A stretch of DNA of 64,000 nt from Allomuricauda sp. NBRC 101325 (GCF_030268205.1 NZ_BSQF01000005.1:99673-163672), one strand, 5' to 3'. Shown: positions 1-8,415, counted from the stretch's first letter. Made by a program: numbers and translations. Notes: generated from the sequence alone by a model not told the origin.

Positions 1-1146
1 TCCGTAATGCACGGGTTTGGTAACCCCAGTAAAGGCAGTTGATTCTTCGGCAATGGTCTGTACTCCCCTAAAACTGGCATACACTTCTTGATTCATTTCT
101 CGCAAAAAGGACATGGCTTCCAAGTTTTCATTATTGCCATACATATTGGGTTCCCATTCACCATCTTCCCGTGAATAATCCAAATACAACATGGAGGCCA
201 CTGCATCCACACGAAGACCATCCACATGGAACTGATCCAACCAATAAATGGCATTACTGATCAAAAAGGCACGAACCTCGTTTCGGCCATAATTAAAAAT
301 GAGACTTTTCCAATCGGGATGGTACCCTCTTCGTCTATCGGGATGCTCATAGAGGTGCGAGCCATCAAAAAAGCCAAGACCGTGGGCGTCCTCAGGAAAG
401 TGGGACGGCACCCAATCCAAGATCACACCGATTCCTTTTTGGTGCAGTCTATCCACCAACACTTTAAAGTCTTCTGGTTTCCCAAAACGGGAAGTTGGGG
501 CAAAATAGCCTGTAATTTGATATCCCCATGAAGGGTCGAACGGAAATTCCATGACCGGCATAAACTCTACGTGGGTAAAGCCCATTTCCTCTACATAATC
601 GGCCAGCTCATCCGCCAATTCCAGATAGGTCAAAAATTCCCAGCCGTTTTTCTTCTTCCAAGATCCCAAATGCACCTCATACACCGAATAGGGTTTATCC
701 AATCCGTTAATGGTTTCACGGGTATCCATCCAAGCTTCATCTTTCCATTTGTGGTTGTCCTCCCAAACCAAAGAAGCAGTGTTGGGCGGTTGTTCACAAA
801 ATCGAGCAAAAGGGTCGGCCTTTTCTGTCCAAATATTGTTATTATGGGAATGTATTTTGTATTTGTACTTGGTTCCCTTATCCACACTTGGAATAAAACC
901 TTCCCAAATTCCACTGCTGTCCCAACGCACGTTCAGTTTGTGTTCCGAATCGTTCCAATAATTAAAATCGCCAATAACGCTTACCGATTTTGCCGAAGGT
1001 GCCCAAACTGCAAAGTAGGTGCCCTTTACCCCATCTACTTCGGTAAGATGTGAGCCCAATTTATTGTAGAGCCGAAAATGTTTTCCCGCTTTAAAAAGGT
1101 CAATATCAAAATCAGTGAAAAAACTATGCGGAACTACCTTGGACAT
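1..1146 (-). CDS. glgB: 1,4-alpha-glucan branching enzyme, 3' part outside window
   Basis: Glycogen branching enzyme: it cuts an alpha-1,4 glucan chain and re-attaches it by an alpha-1,6 link. Translating the minus strand from the ATG at 1146 gives 382 open codons that run off the window edge, so the C-terminal part (roughly 250 residues in this family) is missing. Visible are the N-terminal CBM48 part (YFAVWAPSAKSVSVIGDFN) and the GH13 barrel with region II GLRVDAVASMLY, nucleophile D314, and region III AEES, acid/base E367. The 53-residue spacing between the two equals my recollection of the E. coli enzyme. The extra N-terminal N1 domain of long GlgBs is absent. Any glg partners would lie outside the window. 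Identification is firm. Confidence 0.95.
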   Translation of the reverse strand, partial: MSKVVPHSFFTDFDIDLFKAGKHFRLYNKLGSHLTEVDGVKGTYFAVWAPSAKSVSVIGDFNYWNDSEHKLNVRWDSSGIWEGFIPSVDKGTKYKYKIHSHNNNIWTEKADPFARFCEQPPNTASLVWEDNHKWKDEAWMDTRETINGLDKPYSVYEVHLGSWKKKNGWEFLTYLELADELADYVEEMGFTHVEFMPVMEFPFDPSWGYQITGYFAPTSRFGKPEDFKVLVDRLHQKGIGVILDWVPSHFPEDAHGLGFFDGSHLYEHPDRRRGYHPDWKSLIFNYGRNEVRAFLISNAIYWLDQFHVDGLRVDAVASMLYLDYSREDGEWEPNMYGNNENLEAMSFLREMNQEVYASFRGVQTIAEESTAFTGVTKPVHYG

Positions 1147-1306
1147 AACTGAGGAATTTGTTTCTTACAATAATACACATCTTTAATTAAGAATCCGATA
1201 TTGATTTGGGCTTTTGCCGACGAAAACCATTAATTTTAAAAATTGGAACGCTTTTTGATTTTCATCCAAAACAGTGAAAACAAAAACAAATCAAAAATCC
1301 AAAATC

Positions 1307-1876
1307 ATGAATAAATTTAGTACAATTTTAGGCGCTGCCGTAGTTTTATTTTTAACCGCTTGTGAAGGCCCAGAGGGGCCTCGTGGATTCGATGGCGACC
1401 CAGGTTTACCCGGTGCAGATGGTATCCAAGGCCAAGTGGTTGAAGTGGAAGGAGTAAACTTCGGATACGACGCCGATGCCAACCTTTTTAGCACACTGAT
1501 CAATTTCTCCGATATTACCGATTTTGAGGTTTTTGAATCCGATGCCGTTTTGGTGTACCGATGGACAGGCTCTGTTACACTGAATGATGGAAGCTCTGCA
1601 GATCTTTGGAGTCAGATTCCACAAAACTACTTTTTGGATGAAGGAACTATCCAATATGTGTTTGAGCACACTTTTGTAGATCTTGAATTGTTTATTGATG
1701 GAAATTTCGACCTTTCTTTCTTGAGCACCGATTTTACCGATGACCAAATTTTCAGGATTGTATTTGTTCCCAGTGAATATGCAGAGGCCAATAATTTGGA
1801 TACCGCAAATTTTGACAGTGTAATGTCATCCTTGAATATTAGCGAAGGACAGGTCATGAAATTGAACATTGACTAA
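1307..1876 (+). CDS. Small lipoprotein with collagen-like Gly-X-Y segment
   Basis: Predicted lipoprotein of 189 residues. A hydrophobic signal (MNKFSTILGAAVVLFLTAC) ends in a lipobox with Cys19. Immediately after it come eight Gly-X-Y triplets (GPEGPRGFDGDPGLPGAD and on), then an acidic domain of about 160 residues that I cannot assign. I chose the ATG at 1307 because it gives a proper signal peptide; an in-frame ATG at 1274 would add 11 polar residues. Short collagen-like stretches directly behind a lipobox are common in Bacteroidota lipoproteins and may act as a stalk holding the domain off the membrane (inference). It is monocistronic: a strong terminator follows at once. Function unknown. 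Confidence 0.8.
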   Translation: MNKFSTILGAAVVLFLTACEGPEGPRGFDGDPGLPGADGIQGQVVEVEGVNFGYDADANLFSTLINFSDITDFEVFESDAVLVYRWTGSVTLNDGSSADLWSQIPQNYFLDEGTIQYVFEHTFVDLELFIDGNFDLSFLSTDFTDDQIFRIVFVPSEYAEANNLDTANFDSVMSSLNISEGQVMKLNID

Positions 1877-1897
1877 GTTCAAATAAAATTTGAGAAA

Positions 1898-1927
1898 AGT
1901 CCCGTTGTTTTCAATGGGACTTTTTTT
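1898..1927 (+). terminator. Rho-independent terminator of the collagen-like lipoprotein gene
   Basis: A 10-bp stem (AGTCCCGTTG with CAATGGGACT, one G-U pair), a four-base T loop and six further T residues lie 22 bases after the stop codon. It separates this gene from the msrB pair. Confidence 0.85.
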
Positions 1928-1984
1928 GTGCGTATTTTTGAAAGGAACCATTCAATTTATCGTCTACTTATAAAAAGTCGAAAC

Positions 1985-2482
1985 ATGGGAAAAAGATTGC
2001 TATTGATTGCACTTATAGTTTTTGTTGGCTGTAAGGGCAATTCTCAAAAAAAAGAAAACAAGAATACAACCCAAAAAGAATCTGCTTACAAAGTAAACAA
2101 GACCGATGCCGAGTGGAAGTCTGAGTTATCAGCAATGGAGTATCAGGTACTAAGAAAAGCGGCAACGGAGCGCGCATTTTCAAGTCCTCTTTTAAAAATC
2201 AAAGAAAAAGGCACCTATGTTTGTGCGGCATGCGGCACACCTGTTTTTAGAAGTGAATACAAATTCGAATCGGGCAGTGGATGGCCAAGTTTTGACCGTG
2301 AAATCGAAGGCAACGTAGCTTTTGATGTGGATTACGATATTGGTGTTGCACGAACCGAGGAGCATTGTGCTACCTGTGGAGGGCATTTGGGCCACGTTTT
2401 CAACGATGGACCGAGAAACACTACAGGAGAAAGACATTGCATTAATGGTGTTGCACTCAAATTTGTAGCAGACAACAATTAA
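1985..2482 (+). CDS. msrB: Peptide-methionine (R)-S-oxide reductase, lipoprotein form
   Basis: Reduces methionine-R-sulfoxide in proteins. The 165-residue product starts with a lipoprotein signal (MGKRLLLIALIVFVGC, lipidated Cys16), so it should act in the periplasm. The SelR domain fills residues 40-160: zinc ligands C80/C83 and C128/C131, the GHVFNDGP motif, and the catalytic cysteine C152 in RHCINGVAL. At the position where the downstream paralogue has SGCGW this protein has SGSGW, so that resolving cysteine is missing and regeneration must use another thiol. A longer GTG start at 1928 would lie in the preceding terminator, so the ATG at 1985 was chosen. A second msrB follows 18 bases downstream, clearly a tandem duplication with different targeting. 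Confidence 0.93.
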   Translation: MGKRLLLIALIVFVGCKGNSQKKENKNTTQKESAYKVNKTDAEWKSELSAMEYQVLRKAATERAFSSPLLKIKEKGTYVCAACGTPVFRSEYKFESGSGWPSFDREIEGNVAFDVDYDIGVARTEEHCATCGGHLGHVFNDGPRNTTGERHCINGVALKFVADNN

Positions 2483-2500
2483 AACCAATCCCAATTTTCG

Positions 2501-2905
2501 ATGGACAAAAAATACGGTGTAGCAAAAACAGAAGCCGAGTGGAAAGAACAACTTTCACCCGAAGAATATTATGTGCTGCGACAAAAAGGAACGGAAAGAC
2601 CCCACACGGGTGAGTTCGACCTTCATTTTGAAAATGGCGACTACCACTGCAAAGCCTGTAATGCCAAGTTGTTCGAAAGTGAACATAAATTTCATAGCGG
2701 TTGCGGCTGGCCTTCTTTTGACGAAGCCGTAGAGGGTGCCATTGAGTACATCCGAGATACCACACACGGCATGATCAGAACCGAGACCGTCTGTGCCAAT
2801 TGCGGAAGCCATTTGGGCCATGTTTTTAACGATGGGCCAAGAGAAACAACGGGTATGAGATACTGCATCAATTCGGTAAGCATCGATTTTGATCCTGAAA
2901 CCTAA
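2501..2905 (+). CDS. msrB: Peptide-methionine (R)-S-oxide reductase, cytoplasmic
   Basis: Second copy of the SelR/MsrB family, 134 residues without a signal peptide, so cytoplasmic. Zinc ligands are C50/C53 and C98/C101. The catalytic cysteine is C122 (RYCINSVSI) and the probable resolving cysteine is C68 (SGCGWPSF). It shares GHVFNDGPR and the Y/W-rich helix with the lipoprotein copy just upstream. The stop codon shares its last base with the ATG of the next gene (TAATG), so the pair plus the DinB-like gene form one transcription unit. Together the two enzymes would repair oxidised methionine on both sides of the inner membrane. Confidence 0.95.
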   Translation: MDKKYGVAKTEAEWKEQLSPEEYYVLRQKGTERPHTGEFDLHFENGDYHCKACNAKLFESEHKFHSGCGWPSFDEAVEGAIEYIRDTTHGMIRTETVCANCGSHLGHVFNDGPRETTGMRYCINSVSIDFDPET

Positions 2906-3435
2906 TGGACTTTCCCGAAAACTATCTTTCCAACGTCAAATTTGAATTTCGGCGATACAAAACCATGGGAGATGCAACTTTTGATCAATTATCGGAGGAG
3001 GATATGCATTGGAAATACGCTGAAACCGATAATTCCATAGCCATTATTGTTAAACATATAGCCGGCAATATGCTGAGTCGATGGACCGATTTTTTAACTG
3101 AAGATGGCGAAAAATCCTGGCGAAACAGAGAATCGGAATTTGTCGATTCCCTAATCTCCAAAGAAGAAATTTTGACCTATTGGGAAAAGGGCTGGAACTG
3201 TCTATTTACTGCCTTGGACAGCATCAACACCTCGAATTTTGATTCAAAAATCAAAATTCGAGGGGAAGAGCATACTATAGTGGAAGCCATCAATCGACAA
3301 TTGGCGCACTACCCCAATCATGTGGGACAAATAGCCTATATCGGAAAGATGATAAAAGGCAATGACTGGATTTCTTTATCCATACCCAAAGGAGGCTCCG
3401 ACGCCTTTAATAAAAGCATGTTCAAATCGAAATAA
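2905..3435 (+). CDS. DUF1572 (DinB-like) protein
   Basis: A 176-residue soluble protein that resembles the DUF1572 family of the DinB/YfiT four-helix superfamily. Members have a three-histidine metal site; plausible ligands here are the His in IVKHIAGN, the His in LAHYPNHVGQ and the second His of that segment. The family has no single established reaction; thiol-transferase or metal-dependent hydrolase roles are known for relatives. Translation is probably coupled to msrB through the one-base overlap, which hints at a role in thiol or oxidative-stress chemistry (inference). No signal peptide is visible. Confidence 0.8.
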   Translation: MDFPENYLSNVKFEFRRYKTMGDATFDQLSEEDMHWKYAETDNSIAIIVKHIAGNMLSRWTDFLTEDGEKSWRNRESEFVDSLISKEEILTYWEKGWNCLFTALDSINTSNFDSKIKIRGEEHTIVEAINRQLAHYPNHVGQIAYIGKMIKGNDWISLSIPKGGSDAFNKSMFKSK

Positions 3436-3499
3436 TACAGATTTCACAAACTCGTTCATTTTTGAATTTTTCAACTTGGGAAATGGAGTTTGATTTCCG

Positions 3500-3507
3500 T
3501 ACTTTTG
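3500..3507 (+). promoter_or_regulatory. Candidate -7 box of the lpdA promoter
   Basis: TACTTTTG matches the Bacteroidota -7 consensus TAnnTTTG exactly and leaves a leader of about 50 bases before lpdA. The leader carries a six-pair hairpin (AGCATA at 3517-3522 with TATGCT at 3527-3532). Confidence 0.55.
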
Positions 3508-3561
3508 CACCTGCCTAGCATAAAGCTATGCTTCGAATCTAACTATTAAAATAAAAATCTA

Positions 3562-4953
3562 ATGAGCAAGTTCGATATAATTGTTTTGGGAAGTGGACCA
3601 GGTGGATATGTAACCGCTATCAGGGCCTCCCAATTGGGTTTTAAAACCGCTATTATTGAAAAAGAAAGTTTAGGTGGTGTGTGTTTGAACTGGGGATGCA
3701 TCCCGACCAAAGCACTTCTAAAATCTGCTCAGGTTTTTGAATATTTGAAGCATGCCGAGGATTATGGATTGAGTGCCGATAATGTGAATTACGATTTTGG
3801 TGCCGTGGTAAAAAGAAGCCGTGGCGTTGCCGAAGGAATGAGCAAAGGTGTTCAATTCTTGATGAAGAAAAACAAGATTGAGGTCATCAATGGTTTTGGT
3901 AAAGTAAAATCAGGAAAAAAAGTTGCCGTAACTTCAGAAAGTGGCGAAACCACTGAATATTCCGCTGACCACATTATTATAGCGACCGGTGCACGTAGCC
4001 GCGAATTACCAAGCCTTCCACAAGATGGCAAAAAAGTGATTGGTTACCGTCAAGCGATGTCCTTGGAGAAACAACCCAAGAAAATGATCGTTGTGGGAAG
4101 TGGTGCCATCGGAATCGAATTTGCTTATTTCTACAACTCCATGGGTACCGAAGTGACCGTTGTGGAGTACCTACCGAATATTGTTCCTGTTGAAGACGAA
4201 GATGTGTCCAAGCAATTGGAACGTAGCTTCAAAAAAATGGGGGTAAAAATCAAGACTTCTGCTGAAGTTACCCACGTTGACACTTCTGGTGAAGGCGTAA
4301 AAGCCACCGTAAAAACCGCCAAGGGCGAAGAGGTTCTGGAAGCAGACGTGGTGTTGTCCGCAGTTGGAATCAAAACCAATATTGAAAACATCGGATTGGA
4401 AGATGTTGGAATTGCGGTCGACCGTGATAAAATTTTGGTAAACGATTACTACCAAACCAACATTCCTGGATATTATGCCATCGGTGATGTAACACCAGGT
4501 CAAGCTTTGGCCCACGTTGCCTCTGCCGAAGGAATCCTATGTGTCGAAAAAATTGCTGGTATGCACGTAGAGGCCTTGGATTATGGAAATATCCCAGGTT
4601 GTACGTACTGCATCCCAGAAGTTGCCTCTGTTGGTTTGACCGAAAAACAGGCCAAAGAAAAAGGATACGAGCTCAAAATCGGTAAATTCCCTTTCTCTGC
4701 CAGTGGAAAAGCCAAAGCAGCTGGAAACCCTGATGGTTTTGTAAAAGTGATTTTTGATGCCAAATACGGTGAGTGGTTAGGTTGCCATATGATCGGTGTT
4801 GGTGTTACCGATATGATCGCTGAGGCAGTTGTTGCCAGAAAACTGGAAACCACTGGGCACGAAATCCTAAAAGCTGTACACCCACACCCAACCATGAGTG
4901 AGGCTGTGATGGAAGCTGTTGCGGATGCCTACGATGAAGTTATCCACCTTTAA
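3562..4953 (+). CDS. lpdA: Dihydrolipoyl dehydrogenase (E3)
   Basis: Flavoprotein that reoxidises dihydrolipoamide on the E2 subunits of pyruvate, 2-oxoglutarate and branched-chain dehydrogenase complexes, passing electrons to NAD+. It has 463 residues, the normal length. Visible motifs: the FAD-binding GSGPGG near residue 10, the redox disulfide C41/C46 in GGVCLNWGCIPTK, the NAD-binding GSGAIGIEFA near 180, the second FAD motif YAIGDV, and the C-terminal HPHPTMSE with the catalytic H442 and E447 at the dimer interface. The gene stands apart from E1/E2 genes, as often in Flavobacteriia, and shares a transcript with the small DUF3817 gene 8 bases downstream. Confidence 0.97.
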   Translation: MSKFDIIVLGSGPGGYVTAIRASQLGFKTAIIEKESLGGVCLNWGCIPTKALLKSAQVFEYLKHAEDYGLSADNVNYDFGAVVKRSRGVAEGMSKGVQFLMKKNKIEVINGFGKVKSGKKVAVTSESGETTEYSADHIIIATGARSRELPSLPQDGKKVIGYRQAMSLEKQPKKMIVVGSGAIGIEFAYFYNSMGTEVTVVEYLPNIVPVEDEDVSKQLERSFKKMGVKIKTSAEVTHVDTSGEGVKATVKTAKGEEVLEADVVLSAVGIKTNIENIGLEDVGIAVDRDKILVNDYYQTNIPGYYAIGDVTPGQALAHVASAEGILCVEKIAGMHVEALDYGNIPGCTYCIPEVASVGLTEKQAKEKGYELKIGKFPFSASGKAKAAGNPDGFVKVIFDAKYGEWLGCHMIGVGVTDMIAEAVVARKLETTGHEILKAVHPHPTMSEAVMEAVADAYDEVIHL

Positions 4954-4961
4954 TCGCAAAC

Positions 4962-5243
4962 ATGCTTAAAATTTTTAGGGCCACCGCCATTTTAGAGGGC
5001 ATTTCCTATTTGCTGTTGTTTGGCATGAGCATGCCATTAAAACATTGGGCAGATATTGCCGAACCCAACCAAGTTGTGGGTATGGCACATGGAATTTTGT
5101 TTATCCTATATGTGGTTGTGGCCGTAGTTTTTTGCTGGGAGCGCAAATGGAGCCTTAAAAGGTTCTTTATACTTTTTATTGCGTCCCTCCTACCTTTCGG
5201 GACGTTTTATGCCGATAAAAAATATTTGAAGGAGTTAGCTTAG
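4962..5243 (+). CDS. DUF3817 small membrane protein
   Basis: A 93-residue membrane protein with three hydrophobic segments (residues about 8-28, 40-60 and 66-85) and the EGISYLLL / MAHG signature of DUF3817. The function of the family is unknown. It follows lpdA by 8 bases, so the two are probably cotranscribed. Its last nine bases overlap the end of the convergent aroQ gene. Confidence 0.85.
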   Translation: MLKIFRATAILEGISYLLLFGMSMPLKHWADIAEPNQVVGMAHGILFILYVVVAVVFCWERKWSLKRFFILFIASLLPFGTFYADKKYLKELA

Positions 5244-5651
5244 AAAACTCTGAATGGCCAAATCATAGCTTTGGAGTCCAAATCCAAGGATGACCCCTTT
5301 GGCCCCCGGAGAAATATAGGATACATGGCGATATTCCTCTCTTTTGTGGGTATTGGAAATATGTACTTCAATCACTGGAGTCGTAACCGCTTTTACCGCA
5401 TCGCCAATACCAACCGAAGTATGGGTATAAGCGGCAGCATTCAAAATAATACCATCAAAACTGAACCCAACTTCTTGAATTTTGCCAATCAGCTCTCCTT
5501 CAATGTTGGACTGAAAATATGCAAGTTCAACTTGTGGAAATTTTTTCTGTAAGGTTTTAAAATAGTCTTCAAAAGTGGTACTTCCGTACACTTCGGGTTC
5601 TCTCTTGCCCAACAAGTTCAGATTTGGGCCATTGATGATCATTAGTTTCAT
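5235..5651 (-). CDS. aroQ: 3-dehydroquinate dehydratase, type II
   Basis: Third step of the shikimate pathway: dehydration of 3-dehydroquinate. The 138-residue product has the type II hallmarks NGPNLNLLGKREPEVYG (catalytic Tyr and Arg on the flexible loop), NAAAYTHTS and EVHISN with the catalytic His. These enzymes form cytoplasmic dodecamers. The gene converges on DUF3817 with nine bases of overlap. The ATG at 5651 lies five bases after a perfect -7 box, so the mRNA should have almost no leader. In relatives aroQ is often found next to xerD; here two small barrel genes lie between them. Confidence 0.96.
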   Translation of the reverse strand: MKLMIINGPNLNLLGKREPEVYGSTTFEDYFKTLQKKFPQVELAYFQSNIEGELIGKIQEVGFSFDGIILNAAAYTHTSVGIGDAVKAVTTPVIEVHISNTHKREEYRHVSYISPGAKGVILGFGLQSYDLAIQSFLS

Positions 5652-5656
5652 GTAAC

Positions 5657-5664
5657 CAAAAATA
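5657..5664 (-). promoter_or_regulatory. Candidate -7 box of the aroQ promoter
   Basis: On the minus strand TATTTTTG, an exact TAnnTTTG match, is followed by only GTTAC before the aroQ ATG. This predicts a very short leader or none. Confidence 0.5.
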
Positions 5665-5674
5665 CAATAAAAAG

Positions 5675-5701
5675 AAAAGGACGGAGTATTTCCGTCCTTT
5701 T
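5675..5701 (-). terminator. Terminator behind the small barrel operon
   Basis: An 11-bp perfect stem (AAAAGGACGGA with TCCGTCCTTTT), a five-base loop and an interrupted T tract on the minus strand lie 22 bases past the stop of the barrel gene at 5723-6181. It insulates that gene from aroQ. Confidence 0.8.
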
Positions 5702-5722
5702 ACCTATAAAATCTTATGTATA

Positions 5723-6181
5723 CTAATTGAATGCAAATTGCATCCCAAAGCCAAAAGCTCCAATGGCATTGTCGCCTTCACTTAGGACAATGGCAGGCCG
5801 CCAATCAAAATTTACGACAAATGGTACTCCGTTTACCTTAAAATCCAAACCTAAGTGTGGACGCAGTGCAAATGCATTATCGACATCTTTCACAAAAATT
5901 ATACTCGGACCCGCACCTGCGTACCAACGAAGTCCTCTTGCTCCCACTATTCCCTTGTGATAGGAATACAAAAAGGTAACCATGGTGGCATTGTCCTCAA
6001 AAAGAAAATCTGCCTGACCTACATGGTTGTCCGAGAAAAAATATTTTCCGGACGCTCCATAAAAAGTAGCTTCATCAAACAGGTCGATGCCCAACCCCAA
6101 GGCAGCCTTATAACTGGTTTGAGCTTTCAATCCCATAGATCCCAGCATTGCAAATGCCACAACAAAAAGTAATTTTTTCAT
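5723..6181 (-). CDS. Small outer-membrane beta-barrel-like protein
   Basis: A 152-residue secreted protein. The Sec signal MKKLLFVVAFAMLGSMGLKAQ has the AQ cleavage end typical of Flavobacteriia. The rest alternates hydrophobic and polar residues, rich in Gly and aromatics, and ends in GFGMQFAFN, as expected of an eight-strand outer-membrane barrel. No specific family is recognised. It lies 74 bases downstream of another barrel gene on the same strand and before a terminator, so the two probably form an operon. Confidence 0.75.
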   Translation of the reverse strand: MKKLLFVVAFAMLGSMGLKAQTSYKAALGLGIDLFDEATFYGASGKYFFSDNHVGQADFLFEDNATMVTFLYSYHKGIVGARGLRWYAGAGPSIIFVKDVDNAFALRPHLGLDFKVNGVPFVVNFDWRPAIVLSEGDNAIGAFGFGMQFAFN

Positions 6182-6255
6182 TTTAAAAGTATTAATTGGT
6201 TAAGTATTCATGGTTCAACTGTTCGATTTGGGGCTATAAACAGTCTTGTAATCTT

Positions 6256-6774
6256 TTAAAAAAGGAACAAAAGTCCCAAGGCAACCATGGAGAAACTAGT
6301 TCCATCATTGCTTATAGTAATGTAAGAAGCATTTAATTCCGTGTTACCTGTAATATTATATCCAATACTGGGTCTCAGATAAAAACCGCCATCAAAAAAT
6401 TCGGTAAATCCAAAGGCATAACCTAGATCGGCTCCCAATTTAAACTCATAGGTTGGGTACATTCTGATAGCTCCTGCCACTGGAATAAATTGGAAATCTT
6501 CATAATTGGCAACAACAGCACCATCCAAATAGGAAGCTGTATCGCCAAAGGCATGAATATAACCACTAGCCAAACCTAAATCGAAAAGCTCGGAAACTCC
6601 CCAATGGTGTGCCAAATCCAAACCTAGTGCAAAGCTTGATGCATCTGAATAGTCACCTACTGGAAGACCTGCTAGTACACCTGCTTTAAAGCTACTTCTG
6701 TCCACTTGTTGGGCCGTGGCGGAAAATCCAAAGGCCATAATTGCCAATACTGCTAATAAAATCTGTTTCTTCAT
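6256..6774 (-). CDS. Outer-membrane beta-barrel protein
   Basis: A 172-residue protein with signal MKKQILLAVLAIMAFGFSATAQ followed by a Gly/aromatic-rich beta pattern (LGADLGYAFGFTEFF) ending in SMVALGLLFLF. It fits the general porin-like OmpA-barrel superfamily used for PorT/OprF-like small barrels. The function is not recognisable. It is the first gene of the two-barrel unit and is divergent from xerD across 226 bases that hold the xerD promoter and nothing else I can name. Confidence 0.78.
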   Translation of the reverse strand: MKKQILLAVLAIMAFGFSATAQQVDRSSFKAGVLAGLPVGDYSDASSFALGLDLAHHWGVSELFDLGLASGYIHAFGDTASYLDGAVVANYEDFQFIPVAGAIRMYPTYEFKLGADLGYAFGFTEFFDGGFYLRPSIGYNITGNTELNASYITISNDGTSFSMVALGLLFLF

Positions 6775-6976
6775 TGTTAAAGTTTTACTAATGCCTAACG
6801 TTATCGGTTTGGTATTAGTGTGCAGGCTGAACTAAAATTCTTACAAAACACAACTATCAAAGAACTTGGTATTTGTTTGGTCGTGAAAATATTTCTTTCA
6901 GCCCATTTTCGATTCAACCGTTTGACGAATGTGGGTTTTGAATTGACCAATGCCCCTTTACGGTTTATTTTTACTT

Positions 6977-6984
6977 TATTTTTG
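6977..6984 (+). promoter_or_regulatory. Candidate -7 box of the xerD promoter
   Basis: TATTTTTG, an exact TAnnTTTG match, lies 16 bases before the chosen xerD ATG. It also argues against the longer reading frame starting at 6950, which would begin upstream of the promoter. Confidence 0.5.
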
Positions 6985-7000
6985 TATTTATCTTTATCCA

Positions 7001-7906
7001 ATGAACTGGTCACAGGCAATAATCGATTATGGCAACTACCTTAAAATTGAACGTGGCCTGTCCAAGAACTCCATAGTCAATTATACCTTGGACCTTCAAA
7101 AATTGGTGCAATTCCTCAACGACCATCAGATTGAGGAAAAGCCCATTAAAATTGACCGTGAAACAGTTCAACAGTTTATTTATGACATTGCCAAAACGGT
7201 AAATCCACGCACGCAGGCACGAATTATTTCTGGATTGAAAGGCTTTTTCAACTATTTGGTATTTGAGGATTACCGGGAAGACAATCCCATGGATTTGATC
7301 GAGACACCCAAAATCGGCCGAAAACTTCCGGATACGCTTTCGGTGGACGAAATCAATGATTTGATCAAGACCATTGACCTTTCCAAACCCGAAGGGGAAC
7401 GGAACAGGGCCATCTTGGAAACTTTATATGGATGCGGACTCCGTGTCTCGGAATTGGTAGACTTAAAATTATCCGACCTTTTTTTTGATGAAGATTTTAT
7501 CAAGGTTACCGGAAAGGGAAGCAAGCAAAGGTTTGTACCTATTAGTGATATCAATAAAAAATACATCAACATTTACAGAAAAGAGGTTCGTGTACATCTT
7601 CCGATTCAAAAGGAACATGAGGATTTTGTTTTTTTGAACAGAAGGGGAAAACAATTGACGCGTGCCATGATTTTCACCATAATTAAGCGCTTGGCTGAAC
7701 AAATAGGATTGAAAAAGAACATCAGTCCCCACACCTTTAGGCATTCGTTTGCCACCCATCTTTTAGAAAATGGTGCCGACCTTAGGGCCATTCAACAAAT
7801 GTTGGGACATGAAAGCATTACCACCACGGAAGTGTACATGCATGTGAACCGAAAACACCTTACGGACGTTCTCGAAAAATATCATCCCCGACAGATTGAA
7901 GATTAA
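7001..7906 (+). CDS. xerD: Site-specific tyrosine recombinase XerD
   Basis: Resolves chromosome dimers at dif together with a second recombinase and the FtsK translocase, in the cytoplasm. Starting at the ATG at 7001 the protein has 301 residues: a core-binding SAM-like domain (about 1-88) and a catalytic domain with the complete set R148 (GLRVSEL), K172 (GKGSKQR), H244 and R247 (HTFRHSF), H270 (LGHESI) and nucleophile Y279. The numbering equals E. coli XerD, which supports the start. It is a housekeeping recombinase, not a sign of an integrated element. Its last four bases overlap the convergent gene at 7903. Confidence 0.93.
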   Translation: MNWSQAIIDYGNYLKIERGLSKNSIVNYTLDLQKLVQFLNDHQIEEKPIKIDRETVQQFIYDIAKTVNPRTQARIISGLKGFFNYLVFEDYREDNPMDLIETPKIGRKLPDTLSVDEINDLIKTIDLSKPEGERNRAILETLYGCGLRVSELVDLKLSDLFFDEDFIKVTGKGSKQRFVPISDINKKYINIYRKEVRVHLPIQKEHEDFVFLNRRGKQLTRAMIFTIIKRLAEQIGLKKNISPHTFRHSFATHLLENGADLRAIQQMLGHESITTTEVYMHVNRKHLTDVLEKYHPRQIED

Positions 7907-8415
7907 AATTTTACTCGAGTTCCCAATTCGACCCTCGTTTTAACATCTTCCAAACCTAAACTATGAAAGTCGTAGGTGCCTAAAGGTTGTACCAATTTAA
8001 TTCCCATCATCATATTGGGTCGGATATCCTTTTCAAGGCCTAAAAATACCTCTTGTCTCGGTACTGGATTTGGGTATCCTCTACCTTGGTTGTACAAATC
8101 CCATTCTTGTTGGTACCCTCCAATAAGACTTGTGGTTTCGTTGATTCCCTGCTTAATTCGCGCCTCCAATTTAAGTCTGTCCGCACCCCATCTTCGGTAG
8201 TGTTCGCCACCAACTCCTATTTCGGTGTTTTCCCAAATTTTACCATTGATTCGGAACCATCCATAGTGGTCCAAATCATTAAATTTTGGGTAGGTAAATC
8301 CTTCTATATAAAAAAAGGAGTCTTTCTGGGGTTCTTGAAAACCTGCGACTTGGCTATAGCTTATTTGCCCCAATAGCACTAGTAGTGCGATATGGAAATT
8401 GTGTGGCTTGAACAT
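7903..8415 (-). CDS. Secreted protein, probable outer-membrane barrel
   Basis: A 170-residue hypothetical protein with a Sec signal (HIALLVLLGQISYSQ) and repeated beta-strand patterns such as WFRINGKIWENTEIGVGG and RQEVFLGLEKDI, ending in ELGTRVKF, a usual C-terminal barrel signature. No family or function is recognised. It converges on xerD with a four-base overlap and lies 74 bases downstream of the NADH dehydrogenase-like gene on the same strand. Confidence 0.7.
   Translation of the reverse strand: MFKPHNFHIALLVLLGQISYSQVAGFQEPQKDSFFYIEGFTYPKFNDLDHYGWFRINGKIWENTEIGVGGEHYRRWGADRLKLEARIKQGINETTSLIGGYQQEWDLYNQGRGYPNPVPRQEVFLGLEKDIRPNMMMGIKLVQPLGTYDFHSLGLEDVKTRVELGTRVKF

Noticed and set aside
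3508..3561. Leader hairpin of lpdA as a riboswitch
   Set aside because: A single six-pair hairpin in a 54-base leader is too small for a known riboswitch class and no conserved core was recognised.
6820..7044. Open frame ahead of xerD, plus strand
   Set aside because: It overlaps xerD in another frame, has no family resemblance and starts upstream of the xerD promoter box; taken as chance.
7001..7906. XerD as a mobile-element integrase
   Set aside because: It has exactly the length and residue numbering of housekeeping XerD and no attachment site or element genes nearby.
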